DNA of 28,476 nt from the NCBI GenBank assembly GCA_946479725.1, contig CAMLHB010000007.1:1-28476 (forward strand), in the 5' to 3' direction. The notes beneath the pieces are model-generated. The model worked only from the letters and a program-made list of their open reading frames with translations. It was not told the origin of the DNA and did no database searches. The stretch is from an uncultured Actinomycetes bacterium (GTDB lineage: Bacteria; Actinomycetota; Thermoleophilia; Solirubrobacterales; 70-9). The position numbers were made by a program, and so were the translations under genes. Of this stretch, positions 8,009 to 14,760 are shown in pieces; positions within the stretch are counted from its first letter, which is position 1, and every line of letters begins with the position of its first letter.

Positions 8009-8290
8009 ATGACCAGGGTCGGGGTGCGCGAGCTACGTCAGAACCTCTCCAAGTACCTCAGCGAGGTGAAGGAGGGAGAAACCTTCGTCGTAACGGAGCG
8101 GGGGGTGGAGGTGGCGCGACTGTCTCCCTCAGGCCCGGCCGATTCGCCGATCGCCCGTCTGGTAGCTGAGCGGGGGGCCACGATGCCGCGGCGCGATCTT
8201 CTCGCGATTCCGATCGGCTCTCCGCGGCGAGCGCCTGGGGGGCTTACGAGCGCCCAAGTTCTCGAGGAACAGCGAGAGGAGAGGCTCTAA
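8009..8290 (+). CDS. Type II antitoxin, Phd/YefM (VapB-partner) family
   Basis: A 93-aa antitoxin. The N-terminal Phd/YefM fold is clear in VGVRELRQNLSKYLSEVKEG and the following strand FVVTERGVEVARLSP, which dimerises and binds the operator. The C-terminal ~40 residues are charged and would wrap the toxin. It is directly followed by a PIN-domain toxin with an overlapping junction. By family knowledge, the antitoxin neutralises the toxin and the complex represses its own promoter. It is related to the antitoxin at 23317: both share VAELRQNLS/VRELRQNLS and the layout. The module sits between pilC and the pilin unit and is probably an insertion unrelated to pilus function. Confidence 0.87.
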   Translation: MTRVGVRELRQNLSKYLSEVKEGETFVVTERGVEVARLSPSGPADSPIARLVAERGATMPRRDLLAIPIGSPRRAPGGLTSAQVLEEQREERL

Positions 8291-8691
8291 TCGCCAGGGT
8301 CGCCTACCTCGATACCTCGGCCTACGTCAAGCTTCCGCTGAGCGAGGAGGGGCATGAGGAGCTGCGGCTACAGCTTTCCCGTTGGCCGGGATTCGTTTCC
8401 AGCGTGCTGTTGGGGGTCGAGGCCATGCGCGCCTGTGGTCCTTTTGGCAGGACCGCGGAAAAGTACGCGCGGGAATGGCTGGAGGGAGTCTCGCTGCTTC
8501 CCCTCGCCGATGACGTGCTCGATGTCGCCATGGAACTGAAGCCGTGGAAGCTGAGAACGCTGGATGCCCTCCATCTGGCGACGGCGCTGACCATAGGTGA
8601 CGAGGTCGGTGGTTTCTTCAGCTACGACCACCGGCTTGCGAACGCCGCAGCCGATCATGGCTTCGCCGTGTTTCCGCCTCGGCGAGGGTGA
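8290..8691 (+). CDS. PIN-domain toxin (VapC-like), probable non-canonical ATC start
   Basis: About 133 residues of a PIN-domain ribonuclease. The frame contains the expected acidic residues: YLDTSAYVKL (first catalytic Asp), the Glu in LLGVEAMRAC, LDALHLATAL and FSYDHRLANAA. The first ATG/GTG/TTG in frame is GTG at 8404, but starting there would delete the first catalytic Asp and about 38 residues of the fold. There is no ATG, GTG or TTG between the upstream in-frame stop (8167-8169) and the PIN motif. The best start is ATC at 8290, whose A is the last base of the antitoxin's TAA, mimicking the common TAATG coupling. Alternatives are a decayed start codon (inactive toxin) or a frameshifted fusion. 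Confidence 0.75.
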   Translation: MARVAYLDTSAYVKLPLSEEGHEELRLQLSRWPGFVSSVLLGVEAMRACGPFGRTAEKYAREWLEGVSLLPLADDVLDVAMELKPWKLRTLDALHLATALTIGDEVGGFFSYDHRLANAAADHGFAVFPPRRG

Positions 8692-8698
8692 CTGACTC

Positions 8699-8726
8699 AT
8701 CGGTTTTCGGCGGAATCCGCCGGACG
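8699..8726 (+). promoter_or_regulatory. Possible promoter of the pilA leader, similar to the pilM promoter region
   Basis: Bases 8704-8722 (TTTTCGGCGGAATCCGCCG) match 14701-14719 upstream of pilM at 17 of 19 positions. In both places the GTTT half of a sigma-28 -35 element and the GCCG of the -10 fall in the same register. The -35 half (ATCGGTTT) and -10 (GCCGGACG) match the consensus only 4/8 each. The region can also fold as a GGCGGA/TCCGCC hairpin and could instead end the toxin transcript. Confidence 0.3.
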
Positions 8727-8831
8727 AGCGTCCGCGGGACCTGAGTTTTCGCCGGACGTAACCCAAATTTCAGGGATCAAGGTCTGCCGAAGGCGGTCGA
8801 TGTAGGGCAGGTGATGAATCTGCCAGTGCTT

Positions 8832-8913
8832 CGGTGCCAAAGGCAAACCCGCTGCGAGGCGGGGGCGCAAAGCCGACGGGGCTCCCTTGCGGGAGCCGGC
8901 CGGGCTACCACCG
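8832..8913 (+). ncRNA. Cyclic-di-GMP-I (GEMM-I) riboswitch aptamer in the pilA leader
   Basis: The conserved GEMM-I core is present in order: GGCAAACC (8842-8849), GGCGCAAAGCC (8864-8874) and GGGCTACC (8902-8909). P1 pairs CGGTG (8832-8836) with CACCG (8909-8913). P2 pairs CCCGC (8848-8852) with GCGGG (8859-8863) and is closed by a GCGA tetraloop of the GNRA class, as in known aptamers. P3 is a strong stem, GGCTCCC (8880-8886) with GGGAGCC (8891-8897). Aligned to the Vibrio Vc2 aptamer, the base at position 20 is G, which favours c-di-GMP over cGAMP. It ends 73 nt before the pilA start codon. Whether ligand turns expression on or off cannot be told: no terminator follows the aptamer, so control of translation is more likely. 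Confidence 0.92.
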
Positions 8914-8968
8914 GGGTCGACAGACACCACGTGGCTTCATGCGACGGGGCTCTGGCGCAAACGATTAG

Positions 8969-8982
8969 GACCATAGGAGGTC
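8969..8982 (+). promoter_or_regulatory. Strong Shine-Dalgarno of pilA inside a small hairpin
   Basis: AGGAGGT (8975-8981) lies 5 nt before the pilA ATG and is the best ribosome binding site in the window; most genes here have weak or none. GACC (8969-8972) and GGTC (8979-8982) can pair across it with a 6-nt loop, which could help the riboswitch control access. The pairing is short, so the regulatory reading is tentative. Confidence 0.6.
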
Positions 8983-8986
8983 ACTA

Positions 8987-9442
8987 ATGTTTCTCCAGAA
9001 TCTCCGGGCCAAGGTAGGCGCCCGGCTCAACGGCGACAGCGAGGCGGGCTTCACCCTGATCGAGCTCCTCGTCGTCATGCTCATCCTCGGAATCCTGGCC
9101 GCGATCGCGCTGCCGGCGTTCTTCAACCAGAAAGACAAGGCCGGCGACGCCAAGGCCAAGGAGTACGCGCACTCCGCGCAGGTCGCGATGGAGACGTGCT
9201 CGACCGACAACAACGGCAGTTACGAAAACTGCAGTGAAGAAACTCTCATCGAAGTCGAGCCCACGCTGAGCAACGCTGCTTTCACCGAAGTCACCTCCAC
9301 TGAAGATAGCTACACGATCAGCATCGAAGGCAGCAAGCCGACCCAGATCTTCAGCGTAGAAAACGAAAGCGGCACCCTGACCTTCCCCTGCGAAACGGGC
9401 GGAGAAGGCGGTTGTCCCAGCACCGGATTCTGGAACGAATAG
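8987..9442 (+). CDS. pilA: Type IV major pilin PilA
   Basis: A 151-aa type IVa prepilin. A 21-residue leader ends in Gly (GDSEAG), followed by the cleavage and assembly motif FTLIELLVVMLILGILAAIA with Glu at mature position 5. The mature protein (~130 aa) has the long hydrophobic alpha-1 helix and a small C-terminal globular domain with four cysteines in two pairs (ETCSTDNNGSYENC and PCETGGEGGC) that may form stabilising disulfides. PilD (13921) would remove the leader. The gene has its own long leader with a c-di-GMP riboswitch, a strong ribosome binding site and a strong terminator, so it is a single-gene unit. This suits a subunit needed in large amounts. Confidence 0.95.
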   Translation: MFLQNLRAKVGARLNGDSEAGFTLIELLVVMLILGILAAIALPAFFNQKDKAGDAKAKEYAHSAQVAMETCSTDNNGSYENCSEETLIEVEPTLSNAAFTEVTSTEDSYTISIEGSKPTQIFSVENESGTLTFPCETGGEGGCPSTGFWNE

Positions 9443-9467
9443 TCCGGAAGAAGGTCTGAGAAGTGAT

Positions 9468-9505
9468 GCGAGGGGCGGGCCCTACGGCCCGCCCCTCGCT
9501 CTTTT
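9468..9505 (+). terminator. Intrinsic terminator of pilA
   Basis: A perfect 14-bp GC-rich stem pairs 9468-9481 with 9486-9499, with loop CTAC, followed by TCTTTT. It lies 25 bp after the pilA stop and should separate pilA from the minor-pilin genes. Confidence 0.93.
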
Positions 9506-9536
9506 CGGCCAGCCAGCCGGAAATCTGCCTAAACGG

Positions 9537-11954
9537 ATGCCTCGATTCAGCCGATACGTGAGGGCGATGTCCATTCGTCGGCCCCTTTTCGATGGCACTG
9601 TTATGCGGCGGTGCACGCTCTTCATGCTGATGGCAGTCGCGTGCGGCTTGATGGCATCAACTGCCTCCGCCGCCCCCGCTTTCTACGACGGCAACTCCGC
9701 CGACGGCTCGATCGCGATCTTCAGCACCAAAGAGCAGATGGTCCCCGGCGACACGGATCAGGAACTCGATGTCTACGTGCGGGAATTCGACAGCGGACTT
9801 GGCGAATACCTGACCCGCGAGGTCTCGATCGGACCGAAGGGCGGCAACGACGCCCAGCCCGCGACCTTCGACGGGATGTCGAGCGACGGCAACGAAGTCT
9901 TCTTCTCGACCGCGGAGCCGATGGTCCTCGGCGACACGGACCAAGCGGAAGACGTGTATATGCGGGACCTGGTCCACAACCGGACCGTCCTCGTCTCGCA
10001 GGGGGGCGACTGCGCCGGTCAGGGCTGTGGGAACGGCGGCTCCGCCGCCAGCTTCCTTCCGGGCGGAGTGGCTGCGGACGGCGGCGTCGTCTTCTTCGGC
10101 TCCAGCGAACGGCTCGACAGCGCCGACCCGGACAACGCCTTCGACGTCTACGTGCGCGACATTGCTGCGGAAACGACCCAGCTCGTCTCCGCCCCGGATC
10201 TGAGCTGCGTCGCCTGTTCAAACGAAGGCCTCGACGCGCAGTTCCGCGGAACCGACGACAGCGGCAGCCGGGCGTTCTTCACGAGCGATGAAAAGCTGGC
10301 GAGCGCCGATACCGACGGTGGCGAATCGGATATCTACGCTCGTGACCTCGCGGCGGGAACGACTGCTCTGGTCTCGTTGCCGGGAATCTGCCCGACGGAA
10401 CTGCCGGTCGGTCAGAACTGCGAACCCTCCTACGGCGGCGCCTCCGCCGACGGCTCCCACGTCTTCTTCGAGACCAACGATCGGGTCCTTCCCCTCGCCG
10501 ACACCGACAAATCGCAGGACGTCTACGACTGGTCCGAAGGCGCCGTAGCCTTGACCTCGACCGGTCCCGAAGGCGGCAACGGCGAAATCAACGTCACCTT
10601 CGCCGGCACCACGCCCGACGGCGGGACCGCGTTCTTCGAGACCAGCGAGTCCCTCCTTGCCGCCGACGCCGACTCCGCCCAGGACGTCTACCAGCGCTCG
10701 GGCGGAATCACCTCACTGGTCAGCGCCGGCGAAGCCGGCAAAGGGAACCTTGCGGATTCGGCCTCCTTCGAGTGGGTATCGCTCTCCGGGCCCCAGGTCG
10801 TCGTCTTCACCACGGCCGAGTCGCTGGTCGCCGAAGACACCGACACCAGCCAGGACGTCTATATGCGAGCGGGAGAAACCACGACCCTGCTTTCGATCGG
10901 GCCAGATGGCGGTGATGGCGAATTCAGTGCCATCTTCGCCGGCGCTGCCGACGACGGCTCGAAGATCTTCTTCGCCACCGCCGAGTCGCTGGTCGAAGAA
11001 GACGCCGACTCCAGCCAGGACATCTACATGCGCTCGGGCGGAGAAACGACTCTCGTCTCTGCTGGTCAGGTCGGCGGCAACGGTCCTTTTTCCGCCGGAC
11101 TCCGTGGCCTCTCGGAAACCGGGTCCCGGGCCTTCTTCACGACCCAGGAGCGCCTCACCGTCGACGACGACTTTTCGAGCGAGCAGGACGTCTACGGCTG
11201 GACCGAATCCGGCACCCTCCTCGTCTCGGTGAAGAACTCGCCGGACCTGGTGATCGGGCCGCCGCCGCCGGCGCTCGAAAAAACCAATCCGACCTCGCCG
11301 AACCAGTCAACCACTCCGGCGATCGTCGGCCAGGCGGCGGCGGGCTCCCTGGTCAAGATCTACAAGACGTTCGACTGCTCGGGTGAACCGGTCGCCCAGG
11401 GGACCGCGGACCAGCTGGCCAGCCCAGGCCTCACCGTGACGGTTCCCGTCGCCACCGGCTCAACCACCAGCTATCGGGCGACCGCCGAAGCCGAAGGCGT
11501 GGTCTCGGTCTGCTCCGCGGCGATCACCTACAAGCAGGAAGATCCGCCCCCACCACCGGCTGAAGAAGAAACCGGCGGCGGTGGCAGCGGCGATGAAACC
11601 TCCACCGGCGGCGGCGGGGGTACCGGCACCACGGGCACGAAAACCGGTGGCAAGAACCCGGGCGGCGGCAAGAACGGAATCGTCTACGTCGTCCCGCAGC
11701 TGAAGATCACCTTCGGTCCCGCCTTCAAGACCCGTAAGCGGCGGCCCGTCTTCCGCTTCACCGACCTCACCGGGCAGCCCGGCACCAACTTCTTCTGCCG
11801 CGTCGACAGGCATGCCTGGAAGGGGTGCACGTCGCCGACCAAGCTGAGGAAGCTGAAGTTCGGTCGCCACGTCTTCTCCGTCAAGGCCGTCAACGCCGTC
11901 GGCACTCCGGCGCCGCGTCCGTTGAAGCGCGCCTTCAAGGTGGTCCGCCCGTGA
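9537..11954 (+). CDS. Secreted beta-propeller / Ig-like protein, candidate pilus-tip or surface adhesin
   Basis: Up to 805 aa. The true start may be ATG 9567 or 9603; from 9603 it begins with a clear signal peptide (MRRCTLFMLMAVACGLMAST, then ASA-AP). About nine repeats of ~50-60 residues follow, each with the pattern DGsxvFFxTxExL-xxDTDxxxDVYxR-xxGxTTLVS, resembling PD40/TolB-type propeller blades. After them come a Pro-rich Ig-like domain (~575-665), a Gly/Thr-rich linker (about 670-715) and a C-terminal domain (FRFTDLTGQPGTNFFCRVD ... HVFSVKAVNAVG) of a kind common in secreted Thermoleophilia proteins. It overlaps the next minor pilin gene by 4 bp (GTGA). Position and architecture recall PilY1, the beta-propeller tip protein of Gram-negative pili. 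That comparison is functional inference, not homology. Confidence 0.82.
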   Translation: MPRFSRYVRAMSIRRPLFDGTVMRRCTLFMLMAVACGLMASTASAAPAFYDGNSADGSIAIFSTKEQMVPGDTDQELDVYVREFDSGLGEYLTREVSIGPKGGNDAQPATFDGMSSDGNEVFFSTAEPMVLGDTDQAEDVYMRDLVHNRTVLVSQGGDCAGQGCGNGGSAASFLPGGVAADGGVVFFGSSERLDSADPDNAFDVYVRDIAAETTQLVSAPDLSCVACSNEGLDAQFRGTDDSGSRAFFTSDEKLASADTDGGESDIYARDLAAGTTALVSLPGICPTELPVGQNCEPSYGGASADGSHVFFETNDRVLPLADTDKSQDVYDWSEGAVALTSTGPEGGNGEINVTFAGTTPDGGTAFFETSESLLAADADSAQDVYQRSGGITSLVSAGEAGKGNLADSASFEWVSLSGPQVVVFTTAESLVAEDTDTSQDVYMRAGETTTLLSIGPDGGDGEFSAIFAGAADDGSKIFFATAESLVEEDADSSQDIYMRSGGETTLVSAGQVGGNGPFSAGLRGLSETGSRAFFTTQERLTVDDDFSSEQDVYGWTESGTLLVSVKNSPDLVIGPPPPALEKTNPTSPNQSTTPAIVGQAAAGSLVKIYKTFDCSGEPVAQGTADQLASPGLTVTVPVATGSTTSYRATAEAEGVVSVCSAAITYKQEDPPPPPAEEETGGGGSGDETSTGGGGGTGTTGTKTGGKNPGGGKNGIVYVVPQLKITFGPAFKTRKRRPVFRFTDLTGQPGTNFFCRVDRHAWKGCTSPTKLRKLKFGRHVFSVKAVNAVGTPAPRPLKRAFKVVRP

Positions 11955-12520
11955 TCGCGCGGCTGCGGAAGCAGAAGGGCGAGGGGGGCTTCACCCTGAT
12001 CGAGCTGCTGGTCTCCTCGGCGATGGGGGTGATCGTGATGGGCGCGGTTGCCTCACTGGTGATCAGCGCGGTGCGGGAGCAGCCGAAGATCAGCAAAGAA
12101 GTCCAGAACGTTAGCAACGCCCGCTGGATGCTCGAACGTCTCACCCACGAACTCCGCGACGGGAAGTCGGTCAAAGAAGGGACCGCCAGCAAGATCTCCT
12201 TCATCGGCTATGTCCGGCGCACTACCTGCGGTGGATCGACGCCCTTGGCTGCGGCCAGCCCGGCTATCGAATGCCGCATCACCTACGAATGCTCGACCAC
12301 CTCCTGCACCCGCAAGGAGACCAGTCCGGGAAGCACGACCGGAGTCGCTGAGCCCATTTTCACCGGTCTCGTCAGCAATCAGATCTTCACCTACGTGCCC
12401 AACGCGGCCACTGCCACCTACGTCAAAGTTACGCTGCAGCTGCCGGATCCCACCAGCTCCGCATCCCCGCTCGTGATCTCGAGTGGGGTCAGCCTGCGCA
12501 ATGCCACCCTGGGGTACTGA
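11951..12520 (+). CDS. Minor pilin, PilW/GspJ-like
   Basis: A 189-aa prepilin from GTG 11951, which overlaps the previous stop. A 13-residue basic leader ends in Gly-Gly, followed by FTLIELLVSSAMGVIVMGAV with Glu5. The next segment (PKISKEVQNVSNARWMLERL) resembles PilW/GspJ proteins, which form part of the priming tip complex. The C-terminal domain is beta-rich with several cysteines (CGGS, IECRITYECSTTSC). It would be processed by PilD at 13921. The following gene, another minor pilin, begins on the last base of this one's stop (TGATG), so the two are translationally coupled. Confidence 0.88.
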   Translation: MIARLRKQKGEGGFTLIELLVSSAMGVIVMGAVASLVISAVREQPKISKEVQNVSNARWMLERLTHELRDGKSVKEGTASKISFIGYVRRTTCGGSTPLAAASPAIECRITYECSTTSCTRKETSPGSTTGVAEPIFTGLVSNQIFTYVPNAATATYVKVTLQLPDPTSSASPLVISSGVSLRNATLGY

Positions 12521-13917
12521 TGAGCCGCCGTAGACAGCGCGAGGACGGGTTCACGATCATCGAGGTGCTCGTAGCGATCCTGATCGTCTCGATCGCGGCG
12601 ATGACCACCTTCACGCTGATGTCGGCCGCCGCCCGCAACTCGCAGCGGGCCGAGGCCAGCCAGGTCGCGCTGGAGTACGCCGAACAGGAACTCGAGCTGC
12701 TGCGCAGCATGGAAGACAAGAATCTTGCCTTGACCGCTTCGCCCTCCACCTCGACCAATTCCAACAGCCCGAACAGTCGCGTCAACAACGGGACCTTCGC
12801 GCTCTCGCGGCAGCCTCTCGGCAACTACCGCAACCTGGTCGTCAACGGCGGCAGCCTCTACGGCGGCGGGTTCGTCACCGGCGGCACCGTCAACCCCGGC
12901 CCGACCAAATTCACCAGCGGCGACCTCAGCGGCCGGGTCTACCGCTACATCGTCTGGCGCAACGACGAAAAATGCTCGGAAACGAATTGTCCCGGCAAAC
13001 AGGACTACAAACAGATCGTCGTCGCGGTGCGGCTGAACACGCCTCCCAATCAAGCGGCGGAACGCGGCTACGTCGAAGTCCAGTCGAACTTCGTCAGCCC
13101 CACCGACAACAAAGAAAACGACCCGCTCGCCGGTGCCAACGGCAAAGTGGTCACTGCCCAGCAGTTCTTCCTGACCGACACGCCTTGCGCTGCCTCGGGG
13201 ACGACTTCACGGGTGGAACCGACCGCCAACCACCTTCTCCACAACACCCTCGGCACCTGCGCCAGCGGGCTGCAGACGGGGACGACCAAAGGGGCGCCCG
13301 ATGCACTCGTGCTCGGCAGCCCACCCGATCCCGACCCCGAAGACATCAACAACCCGCTCAAGTACGACTACGCCAACGACTCCTACCTCGATACCTCGCC
13401 CGACGCCGGCGTCGGCGTGCAGATTCGCAAAGACGACACCAACGGCTGCCACTACGTCCCCACGGGCACGACCAATCCCGAGTCGCAGGTGCACCGCTGG
13501 GTGACCGACCCGATGACCGAAAACTTTGTTCTGGAAGGCACGGTGACGCTCGAAGTCTTCACCCAATCGATCAACAAAGCTCAGTCCTCGGGGAAACTAT
13601 GCATCTACCTCTTCAAACGGCACGAACAAGGTTCGCCGCCGGTGGCGACCGACACGATGCTGACCGACTCGCTCGGTGGGACCCCCTACTGGACCTATTA
13701 CGAATCGCCGATCTGGACGACCGAACTGAAGGCCAAAATCCTCAAGATGACCCTCAGTGGAACGCCTTACACGATCCCGGCCGGCGACCGGCTCGGCGTC
13801 GCTTTCAGCGTCGAACGGCAATCGACTCCGGCCGACGCGCTCTCCTTCATGTACGACCACCCGCAGGCTCCGACCCGGATCGAGGTCGATACCAGCACGC
13901 CGCTCGACGGGGGCTGA
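12520..13917 (+). CDS. Minor pilin, PilV-like, with a large C-terminal jelly-roll-like domain
   Basis: A 465-aa prepilin, far longer than an ordinary PilV/GspI. A 10-residue leader (MSRRRQREDG) precedes FTIIEVLVAILIVSIAAMTT with Glu5, then EYAEQELELLRSM, typical of the PilV/GspI class. The middle is Asn/Ser-rich with several cysteines. From about residue 325 the sequence (VLEGTVTLEVFTQS ... GKLCIYLFKR ... LTDSLGG ... PYTIPAGDRLGVAFSVERQ) follows the pattern of the galactose-binding jelly-roll domain found at the end of X-Pro/CocE-type hydrolases, without a hydrolase. This suggests a pilin carrying a binding module at the pilus tip. The prepilin part is certain; the jelly-roll call is by pattern. 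Confidence 0.85.
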   Translation: MSRRRQREDGFTIIEVLVAILIVSIAAMTTFTLMSAAARNSQRAEASQVALEYAEQELELLRSMEDKNLALTASPSTSTNSNSPNSRVNNGTFALSRQPLGNYRNLVVNGGSLYGGGFVTGGTVNPGPTKFTSGDLSGRVYRYIVWRNDEKCSETNCPGKQDYKQIVVAVRLNTPPNQAAERGYVEVQSNFVSPTDNKENDPLAGANGKVVTAQQFFLTDTPCAASGTTSRVEPTANHLLHNTLGTCASGLQTGTTKGAPDALVLGSPPDPDPEDINNPLKYDYANDSYLDTSPDAGVGVQIRKDDTNGCHYVPTGTTNPESQVHRWVTDPMTENFVLEGTVTLEVFTQSINKAQSSGKLCIYLFKRHEQGSPPVATDTMLTDSLGGTPYWTYYESPIWTTELKAKILKMTLSGTPYTIPAGDRLGVAFSVERQSTPADALSFMYDHPQAPTRIEVDTSTPLDGG

Positions 13918-13920
13918 GCC

Positions 13921-14676
13921 TTGGCCCCAGCGCTGCTCATCGCCTTCGCCGGGGGGCTGATCTTCGGCAGTTTCCTGACCGTGGTCGCACACCGGGTGCC
14001 GCGCGGGGAATCGGTCGTCGGCGGCCGCTCGCACTGCCCCCACTGCGGGGCGCAGATCGCCGCCTACGACAATGTCCCCGTCGTCTCCTGGATCCTGCTG
14101 CGCGGTCGCAGCCGCTGCTGCGGAGAGCCGATCTCGCCGCGCTACCCGCTCACCGAGCTGACCCTCGCCGTGCTCTGGACGGCCACGGTCGCAGTCCTCT
14201 GGGGCGACCCGACCGAGGTCGCGCTTGGGCTCGTCTTCGTCTTCACGCTGCTGGCCGTGACGCTGACCGACCTCGAGCGGCGCATCATCCCCAACAAGAT
14301 CCTCCTCGCCGCGGCGACCGCGGGCGTGCTCATCGCCGCGATCGGCGACCCCTCGAGCCTGCCGGAGCGGTTGCTTGCGGCAGTTGCCGCCGGAGGCGTC
14401 CTCTTCCTCGTCGCCCTCGCCTATCCCCGGGGGATGGGCCTCGGTGACGTCAAGCTGACCGCGCTGATGGGCTTCTATCTGGGACGCAACATCGCCCCCG
14501 CCATCCTGGTCGCGCTGCTGCTCGGCTCGATCGTCGGGCTGGCGATGATCGCTCGGGACGGGGCGGCCGCCCGCAAGCAGGCGATCCCGTTTGGTCCCTT
14601 TCTTGCAGTCGGCGGCGCAGTTGGCTTGCTGGCTGGAGATCAGCTGGTTGATCTGTACCTCTCCACCTTCTCCTAG
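13921..14676 (+). CDS. pilD: Prepilin peptidase / N-methyltransferase PilD
   Basis: A 251-aa polytopic aspartic protease that cleaves the leader of prepilins after Gly and methylates the new N-terminus. The N-terminal methylation domain contains GSFLTVVAHRVPRGESVV and a cysteine motif CPHC ... SRCC. The usual second pair (CxxC) is altered, with Ser in place of its first Cys and an adjacent Cys-Cys. Both catalytic aspartates are in place: TDLERRIIPN and GMGLGDVKL. Several membrane segments follow. The start is TTG at 13921, 3 bp after the PilV-like stop; no closer ATG fits the family N-terminus. It closes the minor-pilin operon. Its substrates here are the three prepilins at 8987, 11951 and 12520. 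Confidence 0.93.
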   Translation: MAPALLIAFAGGLIFGSFLTVVAHRVPRGESVVGGRSHCPHCGAQIAAYDNVPVVSWILLRGRSRCCGEPISPRYPLTELTLAVLWTATVAVLWGDPTEVALGLVFVFTLLAVTLTDLERRIIPNKILLAAATAGVLIAAIGDPSSLPERLLAAVAAGGVLFLVALAYPRGMGLGDVKLTALMGFYLGRNIAPAILVALLLGSIVGLAMIARDGAAARKQAIPFGPFLAVGGAVGLLAGDQLVDLYLSTFS

Positions 14677-14695
14677 TTTCAGGTAGTTGCACGGC

Positions 14696-14723
14696 AAAAG
14701 TTTTTGGCGGAATCTGCCGATTC
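14696..14723 (+). promoter_or_regulatory. Candidate sigma-28 (FliA/WhiG)-type promoter of the pilMNO operon
   Basis: AAAAGTTT (14696-14703) matches the TAAAGTTT element at 7/8, and GCCGATTC (14716-14723) matches GCCGATAA at 6/8. The gap from AAAA to the -10 is 16 nt, the same as at 569 and 5564. It lies in the 84-bp gap between pilD and pilM, about 37 nt before the chosen pilM ATG. The region is also 17/19 identical to one before pilA. Confidence 0.5.
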
Positions 14724-14760
14724 AGGGAATGCGCTCCCCGCCGGAGCGAATGCCATTCCC

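Noticed and set aside
8764..8793. Sigma-28-like promoter at CAAATTTC ... GCCGAAGG before the riboswitch
   Set aside because: The spacing is wrong by two bases and both halves match at only 5/8.
9502..9530. A third copy of the TTTTCGGC...GGAA.TCTGCC element before the propeller gene
   Set aside because: Only loosely similar, needs an 8-nt insertion, and overlaps the T-run of the pilA terminator.
9690..11230. Periodic DNA repeats considered as a CRISPR or tandem repeat array
   Set aside because: The periodicity is the beta-propeller repeat at protein level; repeat units diverge in DNA and there are no spacers.
12972..14447. Plus-strand open frame of 491 codons overlapping the PilV-like gene and pilD
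   Set aside because: It is out of frame with two well-supported proteins and is Arg/Pro/Ala-rich as expected for a +1 shadow.
14704..14760. Longer start (TTG 14704) for pilM
   Set aside because: The codon falls inside a promoter-like element, and the added residues do not resemble the PilM N-terminus.
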